Positions 53,164 through 60,754 of a DNA stretch of 64,000 nt are shown here, in pieces (within the stretch, counting starts at the first letter, position 1; each line of letters opens with the position of its first letter). The position numbers were made by a program, and so were the translations under genes. The notes beneath the pieces were generated by a model. The model saw only the letters and a list, made by a program, of their open reading frames with translations, made no database searches and was not told the origin of the DNA. Source of the DNA: Plantibacter sp. PA-3-X8 (lineage in GTDB: Bacteria > Actinomycetota > Actinomycetes > Actinomycetales > Microbacteriaceae); the NCBI RefSeq assembly GCF_003856975.1, contig NZ_CP033107.1, positions 1,798,001 to 1,862,000 on the forward strand, written 5' to 3'.

Positions 53164-54540
53164 TCAGAAGGCCGCGTCGAGCTCGCGTTCGCGTCGGGCG
53201 GGCTGTACTGCCTCGGCTGCGGTCTTCGCGATGCCCAGCACCGACTTGAGGTCGTTGCTGACGTCGGAGTTGAGCAGCAGCCTGTAGCCGAGGCGGTTGC
53301 CCTCCGAGCCGCGCTGCTTCGCGACGCTCACCGGGCGCACTTCGCCGCTGAGGCTGATCTCGCCGTAGGCCGCGAGGTCGCGGGGAAGGGCGAGGTCGCG
53401 GATGACCGAGACCAGGGCGAGGGCGATCGCGAGGTCGGCTGCCGGTTCGCTGATCTTCACGCCGCCGACGGTGGAGATGTAGACGTCGTGGTCGGTGAGG
53501 TCGTAGGAGTAGCGGCCGTGCAGCACCGCGAGGATCATCGCGACGCGGGAGGGGTCGACGCCGTTGGTGACGCGACGGGGGTTCGGTGCCTGCGTCTTGT
53601 TGATGAGCGCCTGGACCTCGACGGGCAGGGCGCGTCGGCCTTCCATGACGATGGTGACGCAGGTGCCGGCCACGGGTTCGTTCTGGCTGAGGAAGAGGGC
53701 GCTGGGGTCGGGGACCTCGGCGATGCCGTCGCCGGCCATCTCGAAGCAGCCGACCTCGTCGGTGGCGCCGAAGCGGTTCTTCTGCGCGCGGAGGAAGCGG
53801 AGCGCGGTGTGGCGGTCGCCTTCGAACTGACACACGACGTCGACGAGGTGCTCGAGGAGCCGGGGGCCGGCGATCGAGCCGTCTTTCGTGACGTGGCCGA
53901 CGAGGAGGATCGGGAGGTCGCGTTCCTTGGCGATACGGGTGAGCACGGCGGAGACTTCGCGGACCTGGCCGGGTTGCCCGGCGAGGCCGTCGGACTGCGA
54001 GGAGGACACGGTCTGGACGGAGTCGACGATGAGGAGCTTGGGCTGCACCTGGTCGATGTGGCCGAGGATGGTGGCGAGGTCGGTCTCGGAGGCGAGGTAG
54101 AGGTCGTCGTGGAGTGCCCCGGTGCGTTCGGCGCGGAGGCGGACCTGGCCGACCGACTCCTCGGCGCTGACGTAGAGGACGCGGGCGCCGGTCTTCGCCG
54201 CTCGGGACGCGACCTCGAGCAGCAGGGTCGACTTGCCGACGCCCGGCTCGCCGGAGAGGAGGATCGCGGCGCCGGGGACGATGCCGCCGCCGAGCACCCG
54301 GTCGAACTCGGCGATGCCGCTCGACCAGCGTGGTGCCTCGTCGGCACTTGCCTGGGTGATGGGGCGTGCGGCGCGTTCGTCCGTGGCGCGGATCGGGGTC
54401 AGCTTGCCGAGGACGCCGGTGGGAGCCGAGGCTTCGACGACCGTGCCCCACTGCTGGCACTCACCGCATCGGCCGGCCCACTTGGCGGTGGTCCAGCCGC
54501 ATTCGGTGCAGCGGAATGCGGGGGAGGGTGCCTTGGCCAT
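53164..54540 (-). CDS. radA: DNA repair protein RadA
   Basis: A 458-residue RadA (Sms). The N-terminal C4 zinc finger has cysteines at 11, 14, 25 and 28. The RecA-like ATPase has Walker A GEPGVGKST (about residue 98) and Walker B LLIVDSVQT. The RadA-specific KNRFG motif is present (QKNRFGAT), and the C-terminal third is the Lon-like domain. It promotes branch migration and processing of recombination intermediates. TAGGCT (54547-54552) ends exactly 6 nt before the ATG. It is divergent from tRNA-Ser. Confidence 0.96.
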   Translation of the reverse strand: MAKAPSPAFRCTECGWTTAKWAGRCGECQQWGTVVEASAPTGVLGKLTPIRATDERAARPITQASADEAPRWSSGIAEFDRVLGGGIVPGAAILLSGEPGVGKSTLLLEVASRAAKTGARVLYVSAEESVGQVRLRAERTGALHDDLYLASETDLATILGHIDQVQPKLLIVDSVQTVSSSQSDGLAGQPGQVREVSAVLTRIAKERDLPILLVGHVTKDGSIAGPRLLEHLVDVVCQFEGDRHTALRFLRAQKNRFGATDEVGCFEMAGDGIAEVPDPSALFLSQNEPVAGTCVTIVMEGRRALPVEVQALINKTQAPNPRRVTNGVDPSRVAMILAVLHGRYSYDLTDHDVYISTVGGVKISEPAADLAIALALVSVIRDLALPRDLAAYGEISLSGEVRPVSVAKQRGSEGNRLGYRLLLNSDVSNDLKSVLGIAKTAAEAVQPARRERELDAAF

Positions 54541-54636
54541 GCGGCCAGCCTAAGCGCGGCCGCCGACACCGCCGGCCCTCCGCGCCGCCTGTGGATGACC
54601 GGCATCGCTCAATTCGCGTCGGCGCTCGTCTTCTAT

Positions 54637-54642
54637 TACACT
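54637..54642 (+). promoter_or_regulatory. -10 box of tRNA-Ser
   Basis: TACACT ends 7 nt before the first base of the tRNA, so transcription would begin at or next to the mature 5' end. Confidence 0.65.
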
Positions 54643-54649
54643 CGACCCC

Positions 54650-54739
54650 GGTACCGTGTCCGAGCGGCCGAAGGTGCAACTCTCGAAAAGTTGTGTGCTT
54701 GAAAGAGCACCGTGGGTTCAAATCCCACCGGTACCGCCA
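54650..54739 (+). tRNA. tRNA-Ser(CGA)
   Basis: A 90-nt class II tRNA with encoded CCA. The acceptor GGTACCG pairs with CGGTACC, the anticodon stem-loop holds CGA, there is a long variable arm (TGTGTGCTTGAAAGAGCAC region), and the T arm is GTGGGTTCAAATCCCAC. The discriminator is G. Its last 19 nt recur with one mismatch 1845 bp downstream, marking it as an integration site. Confidence 0.95.
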
Positions 54740-54740
54740 T

Positions 54741-54770
54741 AGAAAACCCCTGGTTGTCCAGGGGTTTTCT
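54741..54770 (+). terminator. Intrinsic terminator after tRNA-Ser
   Basis: A perfect 13-bp stem AGAAAACCCCTGG/CCAGGGGTTTTCT (54741-54753, 54758-54770) with a TTGT loop begins right after the tRNA CCA plus one base. The arms carry A-rich and T-rich ends, so it can work on both strands. Confidence 0.88.
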
Positions 54771-54929
54771 GTATTTCTGGCTGTGGCGTGGTGCGAGCGT
54801 CATGCAGGTCTTCGGACAAGTGTGCCGATCAAGGTTCATTCGGCGGGGTTCGAACGGGGTCAGATCCGACCTCGCATGACGGCTCAGGTGTCGAGGATGT
54901 ACGAAGCTTGAGAAGCGCACTCGGGTGAG

Positions 54930-56108
54930 TCATCGACTCGCCTCCGCAGCAGCCTTCGTGAGCGCGTGCCCCGCGAGGAGCATGATGACGAGAGCGATCG
55001 CTGTCAGCGTCGATGCGATCCAGATCGGAGCGAGTAAGCCCGGCCCGGTCGCGAGCCCGAACGCGCCAAGCACGGGCCCCGCGGCAGCTCCGATGTTCAA
55101 TGCTGCGGTTGCGTACGAACCGCCCATCGTTGGCGCACCCGACGCCGCATACAGCACACGAGTGATCACGGTGCTACCCACGCCGAACGACAGGAAGCCC
55201 TGAACGAAGACGAGGATGATAAGCGCGACGGGATGCGACGCGACCAATGCCAATGCGATCCAGCCTGTCAGCAGCAGCGGACTGCCGACCGCAAGCACGA
55301 CGCCGGGGCGTCGATCCGACAGTCGCCCTGCAATCGTGACGCCAAGGAACGATCCCATGCCGAACATCACCAGCGCGACGGACACCCACCCACCAGCCAT
55401 CCCCGCGGTCTCGGTCACGACGGGTGCGAGGAAAGTGAATGCCGCGAAGGTCCCTCCGTTGATCACCGCTCCAAGTGCCATGGCCAGGATGAGCCGCGGC
55501 TGTGCCAACTGGCTGAGCTCGGCATGAAGCCGTGGCGAGGAAGCGCTTGAATCGGTCTGACCGGCGTTATTCGTGATCCCTCGGATGACTCCGCAGACCG
55601 CCGGAATACAGAGGATTGCGATCGCCCAGAACGTCGTTCGCCAGCCCAGCGCTGTGCCGAGCAAAGACCCCGCGGGGACACCCGCGACGGTTGCGATCGT
55701 CGTGCCGGAGAGCAGGATCGACAGTGCCCGCCCCTTCTGGTTCGCTGGCACGAGGGTAGTTGCCGCGCTCAGTGCTACGGCGAGGAATCCTGCGTTTGCA
55801 AGAGCGCTGAGCACCCGGGTGATGAGGAGGAGCGAGAACACGGGTGTCATCGCTCCGACCACGTGACTTCCCGCGAACACGAGAAGGCAGACGATCAACG
55901 TGAGCCGCGGTGGCCAGCGGCGAGCGAACGCCGCCATTACTGGCGCGCCGATGACCATACCGACCGCGAAGGCCGAGGTCAGCAGGCCGGCCGTGCCGAC
56001 CGAGACGTCAAGCTCGGTCGCGATCGCGGGGAGCAATCCCGCGAGCATGAATTCTGAGGTGCCCATGACGAAAACCGCCAGAGCAAGCATGTAGAGAGCA
56101 AAAGGCAT
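54930..56108 (-). CDS. MFS efflux transporter, Cmx/chloramphenicol-resistance-like
   Basis: A 392-residue major facilitator with 12 predicted helices. The N-terminus LAVFVMGTSEFMLAGLLPAI, the first cytoplasmic loop with ARRWPPRLTL, and the motif-C-like GVPAGSLLGTALGWRTTF are typical of DHA1 drug:proton antiporters, and it most resembles the Cmx/CmlR chloramphenicol exporters of corynebacteria and Streptomyces. The substrate is inferred only. It has codons (CTT, GCT, TTT, ATT) that are rare in the neighbours, in line with recent acquisition. CGGAG lies 9-10 nt before the ATG. A long leader (about 100 nt) may allow attenuation, but no convincing leader peptide was identified. Confidence 0.85.
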   Translation of the reverse strand: MPFALYMLALAVFVMGTSEFMLAGLLPAIATELDVSVGTAGLLTSAFAVGMVIGAPVMAAFARRWPPRLTLIVCLLVFAGSHVVGAMTPVFSLLLITRVLSALANAGFLAVALSAATTLVPANQKGRALSILLSGTTIATVAGVPAGSLLGTALGWRTTFWAIAILCIPAVCGVIRGITNNAGQTDSSASSPRLHAELSQLAQPRLILAMALGAVINGGTFAAFTFLAPVVTETAGMAGGWVSVALVMFGMGSFLGVTIAGRLSDRRPGVVLAVGSPLLLTGWIALALVASHPVALIILVFVQGFLSFGVGSTVITRVLYAASGAPTMGGSYATAALNIGAAAGPVLGAFGLATGPGLLAPIWIASTLTAIALVIMLLAGHALTKAAAEASR

Positions 56109-56565
56109 CGAGTACTCCGAGGTGAGAGATCAAGAAATGGTTCTTCTTGTCACCACGGCCAGTACCCCGGGCACGCCAGAAATACGCGCACACCGATCGT
56201 GGGCGTCGCAACTACTGGTTCACGGGGCTGGCGGTGTGACCGACAACCCCTGGCCTGTCTGACTCGGGACTCGACATGTCCCAAACTCTACAGCGCTCAA
56301 CTGCGCGTGGCGTGGAGCGATCGGTCCCCCTCGGTCCGGCGTCATCCGACCGCGCGTGAGCTGATCTTGAGACGGCGACGCGTCAGCAAAGTCCAATCGG
56401 ACCCGGGTCCTCACGGCAGCGGATCGCATGCGCCGTGGTGCATTTCTGGTGCAGATCTCCCCGTGGACGGGTGCGTGTACCTGTGAGGCGACGCTGGCAT
56501 TTGCGCTGATCTGGCGGGGCTTTTCGCAAGGGCGCGATGGTTTCGTGACGGCGCAAATGGAACTG

Positions 56566-56584
56566 AATCCCATCGGTACCGCCA
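56566..56584 (+). repeat. Direct copy of the tRNA-Ser 3' end (candidate att site)
   Basis: AATCCCATCGGTACCGCCA matches AATCCCACCGGTACCGCCA at the tRNA 3' end (54721-54739) except for one base. It is directly followed by a terminator-like hairpin, as if it were the displaced original tRNA end. Confidence 0.75.
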
Positions 56585-56591
56585 CGATGAG

Positions 56592-56634
56592 GCCCCGTGC
56601 ATCCCCGAGCAACACCGGGACGGAGGGGGCTTTT
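56592..56634 (+). terminator. Terminator-like hairpin after the displaced tRNA end
   Basis: GCCCC (56592-56596) pairs with GGGGC (56626-56630), with an inner CCCG/CGGG stem, followed by TTTT. It could be the terminator that once ended tRNA-Ser transcription before the insertion. Confidence 0.55.
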
Positions 56635-56657
56635 CGGTGCAGGCCCGGCGTCATCCG

Positions 56658-57068
56658 CTAGGGCGCGTCCCGCCGATAGTCGCCGCGCACGACCCAGACG
56701 TCGTCGCCGAACTCCTTTGCCGAGACGCTGATCGGCTGCGGGTCCCAGAGGGTCCCGGGCACTCGTCCGAACTCGACGAGGTAGGTGTCCTCGAACGCGA
56801 CACGCGCTTCACCGATCGGTGGTCGCACGGTGAAGAGAGACCAGCAACCGCCGTTGCCGGCGTTCGTGCATTCGTTCCGCACGCGAAGCAGTTCGGTGCC
56901 CTCCGGGAATTGCATAGCCTCACTCGGCGGCACCGCGGTGCCGCCGAACCGTTCGAAGTCGAGCGCCAGGAGGCGTAGCGGATAGACGTGCATGGCGACG
57001 TCCAGAACAAGAGCCATGGTGATGATGAGCGCCGTCGACCAGGCACGACGACGTGCCCTACCCTGCAT
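56658..57068 (-). CDS. Hypothetical membrane-anchored protein, 136 aa
   Basis: A 136-residue protein with a basic N-terminus (QGRARRRAW), one hydrophobic helix (about 11-30) and an extracytoplasmic domain with two Cys (NECTNAGNGGCW) that could form a disulfide. No family is recognised. The ATG at 57068 follows a purine-rich GGGGGAACT. It lies just outside the tRNA-Ser island and shows GC content between that of the island and the core genome. It is divergent from the 82-residue gene. Confidence 0.65.
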   Translation of the reverse strand: MQGRARRRAWSTALIITMALVLDVAMHVYPLRLLALDFERFGGTAVPPSEAMQFPEGTELLRVRNECTNAGNGGCWSLFTVRPPIGEARVAFEDTYLVEFGRVPGTLWDPQPISVSAKEFGDDVWVVRGDYRRDAP

Positions 57069-57142
57069 AGTTCCCCCGCCCCCGGGTCCAGCCGAAGCTT
57101 CGACCGTACCAGGGGCCGGACCGGTGCTCGGTAGAGTCGAAT

Positions 57143-57391
57143 ATGGCTACCTTCGATGAGGAACGTGACCGAAGCGCGCATCTGCCGACGGGAGAAGCGG
57201 CGCCTCCGAGCCCACCAGGAGAGCCCGAGCCGCCGTTTCAGGCGATCTTCCCGAATCTGGACCGCGTGTCCCGAGACTCGTTGCGGAAGGGCACGTTCAG
57301 TCGCCGCCGAATCATCCGCGCAGCGATCGGGTTTCTGATCGTCGTCATCACGATTGTCGTCATCGTCTGGCTGACCCGGCCGAGCGGCTAG
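57143..57391 (+). CDS. Small C-terminally anchored membrane protein, 82 aa
   Basis: An 82-residue protein with a Pro-rich soluble N-terminal half (about 1-58) and a single C-terminal transmembrane helix (about 60-77), so it is probably tail-anchored with the N-terminus in the cytoplasm. No family is recognised. TAGAGT (57132-57137) ends 5 nt before the ATG. It is divergent from the 136-residue gene. Confidence 0.65.
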   Translation: MATFDEERDRSAHLPTGEAAPPSPPGEPEPPFQAIFPNLDRVSRDSLRKGTFSRRRIIRAAIGFLIVVITIVVIVWLTRPSG

Positions 57392-57464
57392 CCCAGTCTG
57401 AGGGTTCTCAGGCCTGCAGCCGGAACGGTTTCGTTGTTGTGGGCAAGGAATGCCTGCGTCCTCG

Positions 57465-57581
57465 CTACACCCTCCCAATGGTGTTCACGGCTATCCAGAT
57501 GATCAAGGCGATGAGGATCAGGCCAGCGACACTGCCGATGATCTTCGTCGACAATGGACGCTTGTTTGAAGGGGCATTCAT
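57465..57581 (-). CDS. Small single-pass membrane protein, 38 aa
   Basis: A 38-residue protein with a polar, basic N-terminus (MNAPSNKRPLSTK) and one transmembrane helix (about residues 14-33, IIGSVAGLILIALIIWIAV). On the minus strand TAAGAT (57588-57593) ends exactly 6 nt before the ATG, a near-consensus leaderless promoter. No family is recognised. Nothing else is seen in 57582-57788. Confidence 0.65.
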   Translation of the reverse strand: MNAPSNKRPLSTKIIGSVAGLILIALIIWIAVNTIGRV

Positions 57582-57788
57582 GAGCGGATCTTAGCCACCG
57601 CCTCGCGAGCAGCGGCCTACCGTGCTCGGCGCGGACGGTTGGCGTGGGAAGCCGCGCAGATCCGATGAAACACCCGGAATGAAAGACCTCGCGGGGCGGT
57701 AACCGCCGCAGAACTGAAAGACACGGATTCCCAGCGAAGCCCAGGGACACCTCACCTGAGGTTCAGAACGCCGTCGCACAGTGATTCC

Positions 57789-58754
57789 ATGACCAGATCA
57801 CGCGCCCTCGTCGTCCCCCTCGTCCGCACCGCCGCCGTCCTCGCCGGCGTCTCACTGCTCGCGGGGTGCCAGGCCACCTCGGCAGCCGTGCCCGATCCGT
57901 CGTCCTCGGTCTCGACAGCGCGGAAGGGAAGTGCCGACGGCGGCTCGACGGGCGACCGCAGCGACTCGAAGACCGAGCAGAAGAACCTCGCCGCCGTGCT
58001 CAAGCTCTATACGGACGCCTTCCCCGACCCCGCCTCCTCGAAGGCGGTTGCCACGACCGACAAGCTGGTCGCGGCCGACGCCGTCGCGCACGGTTCCGGG
58101 CAGAAGTCTGGTCCGAGCGGCGTCCTCGCCGAGTTCACCGCCGACCGGACGCGGGTCCCCGGGGCGCAGGCGGTCGTCAAGCACACCGCGGCTGACGGCG
58201 ACCTCGTCGCCGTGCACTACCAGGTCGCCTCCGACCCGGCCGATGAACGAACAGGCGAGGCCGCTGTCGACCTGTTCCGGGTGCGGGACGGCGCCGTCGT
58301 GGAGCGCTGGGCGTTCGATCAGCCGATCGCGACCGGGACGCCGGCGAGTGGGAACACCAACACGATGTTCAGCGACCTCTACAGCCCGGCGAAGCCCGCG
58401 GTCGCGCCGTCGGAGTCGCAGGAGGAGCAGAACCGGACGTTCGCGGTGAGCGCGTACAACACGCTGTTCCGCGACCAGGACGTCTCCATCCTCGACAAAG
58501 CGTTCGACCCTGCCTACCTCCAGCACAACCCGGTCGCACCGAACGGCACGGCAGCGCTCAAGTCCTTCTTCTCGGGTTCCGCGACCTTCCCGCCGCAGGA
58601 GTCGGTCATCTCGCTGAGCGACGGCGACCTCGTGTGGACGTTCTCGCAGAGCGTCGGCGCGAAGGCGGACGACCCCGTTCTGGCAGCGGACATCTTCCGC
58701 GTCGACGACAAGCTCATCCGCGAGCACTGGGACGTCGTGCCGGCCGCCGGGTGA
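57789..58754 (+). CDS. Lipoprotein with two SnoaL-like domains
   Basis: A 321-residue predicted lipoprotein (lipobox LLAGC, Cys at about residue 27) followed by a Ser/Asp-rich linker and two SnoaL/NTF2-like domains (about 65-175 and 200-320). Each domain ends with the recurrent strand pattern, DLFRVRDGAVVERWAFD in the first and DIFRVDDKLIREHWDV in the second, which shows an internal duplication. Such domains bind small hydrophobic ligands or act as cyclases or isomerases; the role here is unknown. CACAGT (57777-57782) ends 6 nt before the ATG. Confidence 0.82.
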   Translation: MTRSRALVVPLVRTAAVLAGVSLLAGCQATSAAVPDPSSSVSTARKGSADGGSTGDRSDSKTEQKNLAAVLKLYTDAFPDPASSKAVATTDKLVAADAVAHGSGQKSGPSGVLAEFTADRTRVPGAQAVVKHTAADGDLVAVHYQVASDPADERTGEAAVDLFRVRDGAVVERWAFDQPIATGTPASGNTNTMFSDLYSPAKPAVAPSESQEEQNRTFAVSAYNTLFRDQDVSILDKAFDPAYLQHNPVAPNGTAALKSFFSGSATFPPQESVISLSDGDLVWTFSQSVGAKADDPVLAADIFRVDDKLIREHWDVVPAAG

Positions 58755-58794
58755 TTGTCGGGCCTCCAAGCTGCGCGCTCATTAGGCTCTGGGG

Positions 58795-59163
58795 ATGACT
58801 CAGGACTTCGCAACGCTGAATGCCCACGCGATGGAGGTCGCCGCCGCCTACGACGATCTCAGCACGAAGCGGATCGGACGCCCGTGGACGAACCAGGAGG
58901 TCGCCCTCGGCTTCGTCGGCGACGTCGGTGACCTCGCCAAGATCGTGATGACGCTCGAAGGGACGCGTCGCATCGACGGCATCGGACTCGAACAGCTCGA
59001 GCACGAACTGTGTGATGCCATCTGGTCCTGTCTCGTGCTCGCCGACCGGTTCGGCATCGACATCGGCGAGGCGTTCCCCCGTCAGATGCAGCACTTGGTG
59101 CGGCACGTGTCCGAGCTCCGGGCCGACGAAGCGAGCACTGACTCCGCGACGCCCGCTGGCTAG
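58795..59163 (+). CDS. MazG-like protein, 122 aa
   Basis: A 122-residue all-helical protein with the pattern of MazG-like nucleoside triphosphate pyrophosphohydrolases. GFVGDVGDLAKIV replaces the usual ExxE-type first helix motif, and HELCDAIWSCLVLADRFGID carries the conserved E..D pair of the second. The first helix has fewer acidic residues than active MazG, so catalysis is uncertain. TAGGCT (58783-58788) ends exactly 6 nt before the ATG. Its TAG stop codon is also the start of the -10 box of the next gene. Confidence 0.75.
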   Translation: MTQDFATLNAHAMEVAAAYDDLSTKRIGRPWTNQEVALGFVGDVGDLAKIVMTLEGTRRIDGIGLEQLEHELCDAIWSCLVLADRFGIDIGEAFPRQMQHLVRHVSELRADEASTDSATPAG

Positions 59164-59172
59164 AATCGCGAC

Positions 59173-59436
59173 ATGAGCGACGACAGCACGGCCAGCACCG
59201 ACGACGGCGAGTCCTTCGGCGTCGAGCCCGGCACCTACCGGCACTTCAAGGGTGCGCGCTACGAGGTCATCGGCGTCGGACGCCACAGCGAGACCGAGGA
59301 GCCGTACGTCTTCTACCGGACGACCACGACCCCGCCGACGTCGTGGGTGCGACCGCTCGCGATGTTCGTCGAGCCCGTCTCGCGCGACGGCTACGAGGGA
59401 CCGCGATTCGCCCGCGTCGAGGACGACGACGACTGA
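59173..59436 (+). CDS. DUF1653 protein, 87 aa
   Basis: An 87-residue protein with the DUF1653 core: GTYRHFKGARYEVIGVGRHSE, then EPYVFYRTT and the tail with a Trp (SWVRPLAMFVEPV). The fold is a small beta barrel of unknown function that is widespread in bacteria. TAGAAT (59161-59166), a near-consensus -10, ends exactly 6 nt before the ATG and includes the stop codon of the preceding gene. The next gene starts 17 nt after its stop with a strong ribosome site, so the two may be co-transcribed. Confidence 0.85.
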   Translation: MSDDSTASTDDGESFGVEPGTYRHFKGARYEVIGVGRHSETEEPYVFYRTTTTPPTSWVRPLAMFVEPVSRDGYEGPRFARVEDDDD

Positions 59437-59453
59437 CCACGGAGGAGCACCGC

Positions 59454-59945
59454 ATGAGCGACACCGATCACACCCAACCCGAACCGGCCGACGAGCGCGA
59501 CCTGTTGGTCGAGCGCATCATCCACGCGCCGCGATCGGCCGTCTGGGCGGCGTGGACCGACCCCGCGACGCTCGGTCAGTGGTGGGTGCCGTCGCCGGCG
59601 GTGTGTCGGGTCGTCGAGTTCGAGTTGCGACCCGGCGGGTCCTTCCGCACCGAGTTCAGCGAGGACGGCGTCGACTTCGTGCCGCAGATCACCGGATGCG
59701 TGCTGGAGGTCGTTCCGGAGCAGCGTCTCGTCTGGACGACGGCGCTGACCGCAGGCTGGCGGCCAGCCGAGCAGCCGTTCATCACCGCCGTGATCGACCT
59801 CGCCGACCACCCCGACGGCACCCGCTACCGAGCGACCGCGCTCCACAGCGGGGTCGCCCAGCGCGACGAACACCTCGAACTCGGCTTCCACGCCGGCTGG
59901 GGGATTGTCACGGAACAACTCGCCGCGCTGGTGGAGCAGCGCTGA
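59454..59945 (+). CDS. SRPBCC/AHSA1-like protein, 163 aa
   Basis: A 163-residue START-like (SRPBCC) protein of the AHSA1/YndB type. It contains IIHAPRSAVWAAWTDPATLG and the WW at the end of the first helix, a GG turn before FRTEF, and a long C-terminal helix beginning HLELGFHAGWG. These proteins have a deep hydrophobic cavity; ligands vary. The ATG at 59454 has GGAGGAG 6 nt upstream, which decides it over the longer frame from 59343. It follows the DUF1653 gene by 17 nt. Confidence 0.88.
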   Translation: MSDTDHTQPEPADERDLLVERIIHAPRSAVWAAWTDPATLGQWWVPSPAVCRVVEFELRPGGSFRTEFSEDGVDFVPQITGCVLEVVPEQRLVWTTALTAGWRPAEQPFITAVIDLADHPDGTRYRATALHSGVAQRDEHLELGFHAGWGIVTEQLAALVEQR

Positions 59946-59958
59946 GCAAGCCCTCCAC

Positions 59959-60276
59959 TCACGCCGTCTCCGGATCGGTCGCAGTGCTGGGTTCTGGCGT
60001 CAGCATCATGCCGCCCGGCGTGTAGGAGGAGTCGAGCAGGGCGCGCACCCACGCCTGGTTGACCGACGGCTCCGGCTGCGCGAACCGGAACTGCAACGGG
60101 ACGTCGCTCGTGATCCAGAGACTCACCCGCCCGCCGCCGTCCACAGCCCCCTTCGTCCATTCGACGAAGAAGGACTCCCGACGACGCAGCTTGTTGCCGA
60201 TCGCCGCCCTGAGGTGGGCGAGCACGCGGTCGTCGAAGTCGTAGTGACTTCCGGCACCGTAGATGAGAACCCCCAT
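59959..60276 (-). CDS. Small conserved Microbacteriaceae protein (DUF7882-like), 105 aa
   Basis: A 105-residue cytoplasmic protein beginning MGVLIYGAGSHYDFDDRVLA, with LRAAIGNKLRRRESFFVEW and a late LQFRF and MMLTPEP. I know this pattern from a multicopy family in Microbacteriaceae sometimes mislabelled as ATP-dependent DNA ligase; function unknown. The frame stays open upstream to 60375, but the ATG at 60276 matches the family start and CACAAT (60283-60288) ends 6 nt before it on the minus strand. It converges on the SRPBCC gene and is divergent from the next. Confidence 0.78.
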   Translation of the reverse strand: MGVLIYGAGSHYDFDDRVLAHLRAAIGNKLRRRESFFVEWTKGAVDGGGRVSLWITSDVPLQFRFAQPEPSVNQAWVRALLDSSYTPGGMMLTPEPSTATDPETA

Positions 60277-60347
60277 GCAGTGATTGTGCCGCATCGGCCC
60301 CGCCGCACCGCTCGGCGACGCCCCGCCACTCCACGTAAACTCGTGGG

Positions 60348-60698
60348 ATGCCGAGTCCGACCCCCGCACCCGCACCCTTCGCCCTTCGCCCGGCGCTCAT
60401 CCCGGGCATCATGGGTGCGGTCGCGCTCATGCTCGGGCTCGCACTGCTCGAACTCGACGCCTTCACGATCGTGCTGTTCGTGGTGAGCATCCTCGCGCTC
60501 ATCATGGCCGTGTTCGCCTGGCAGGCCAAGCAGCCGCTCTGGATGATCCCGACGCTGCTCGTCGCGATCGTGTGGAACCCGGTCCTCCCGCTCCCGTTCA
60601 GCGGCATCCCTTGGATCATCGCGCAGTTCCTCGGCGCGGTCGTGCTCGTCTCGGTCGGCATCCTGCTCGAGAACAAGCACGCCGCCCCGCCCGCCTGA
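60348..60698 (+). CDS. Four-helix membrane protein (DUF6804-like), 116 aa
   Basis: A 116-residue integral membrane protein with a Pro-rich N-terminus and four hydrophobic helices (about 16-34, 38-57, 63-80 and 85-105). The pattern WMIPTLLVAIVWNPVLPLPF is typical of the DUF6804 group; no function is known. TAAACT (60336-60341) ends exactly 6 nt before the ATG, predicting a leaderless mRNA. Confidence 0.75.
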   Translation: MPSPTPAPAPFALRPALIPGIMGAVALMLGLALLELDAFTIVLFVVSILALIMAVFAWQAKQPLWMIPTLLVAIVWNPVLPLPFSGIPWIIAQFLGAVVLVSVGILLENKHAAPPA

Positions 60699-60754
60699 CC
60701 GGAAATGTTTCGGGAACGCCTGCGGGTCGCCCCGGCTCTGGCAAGCTTGCGCTC

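Larger units (their letters stand above)
54721..56584. mobile_element. tRNA-Ser-associated island with MFS efflux gene
   Basis: A segment bounded on the left by the tRNA-Ser 3' end (54721-54739) and on the right by its near copy (56566-56584, 18 of 19 matching). It holds one clear gene, the MFS transporter, and its base composition is visibly lower in GC than the flanks. No integrase or transposase is present, so it is either a remnant or was mobilised by an enzyme encoded elsewhere. The non-coding part (56109-56565) contains no gene that I can support. Confidence 0.65.

Noticed and set aside
56008..56211. Possible leader peptide upstream of the MFS gene for drug-induced attenuation
   Set aside because: The frame overlaps the MFS start region, lacks a ribosome site, and no pair of alternative hairpins covering the MFS ribosome site was convincing.
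56199..56654. Open frames in both strands right of the MFS gene
   Set aside because: They overlap the att-like repeat and terminator, have no domain, start signal or codon bias; the stretch is treated as non-coding.
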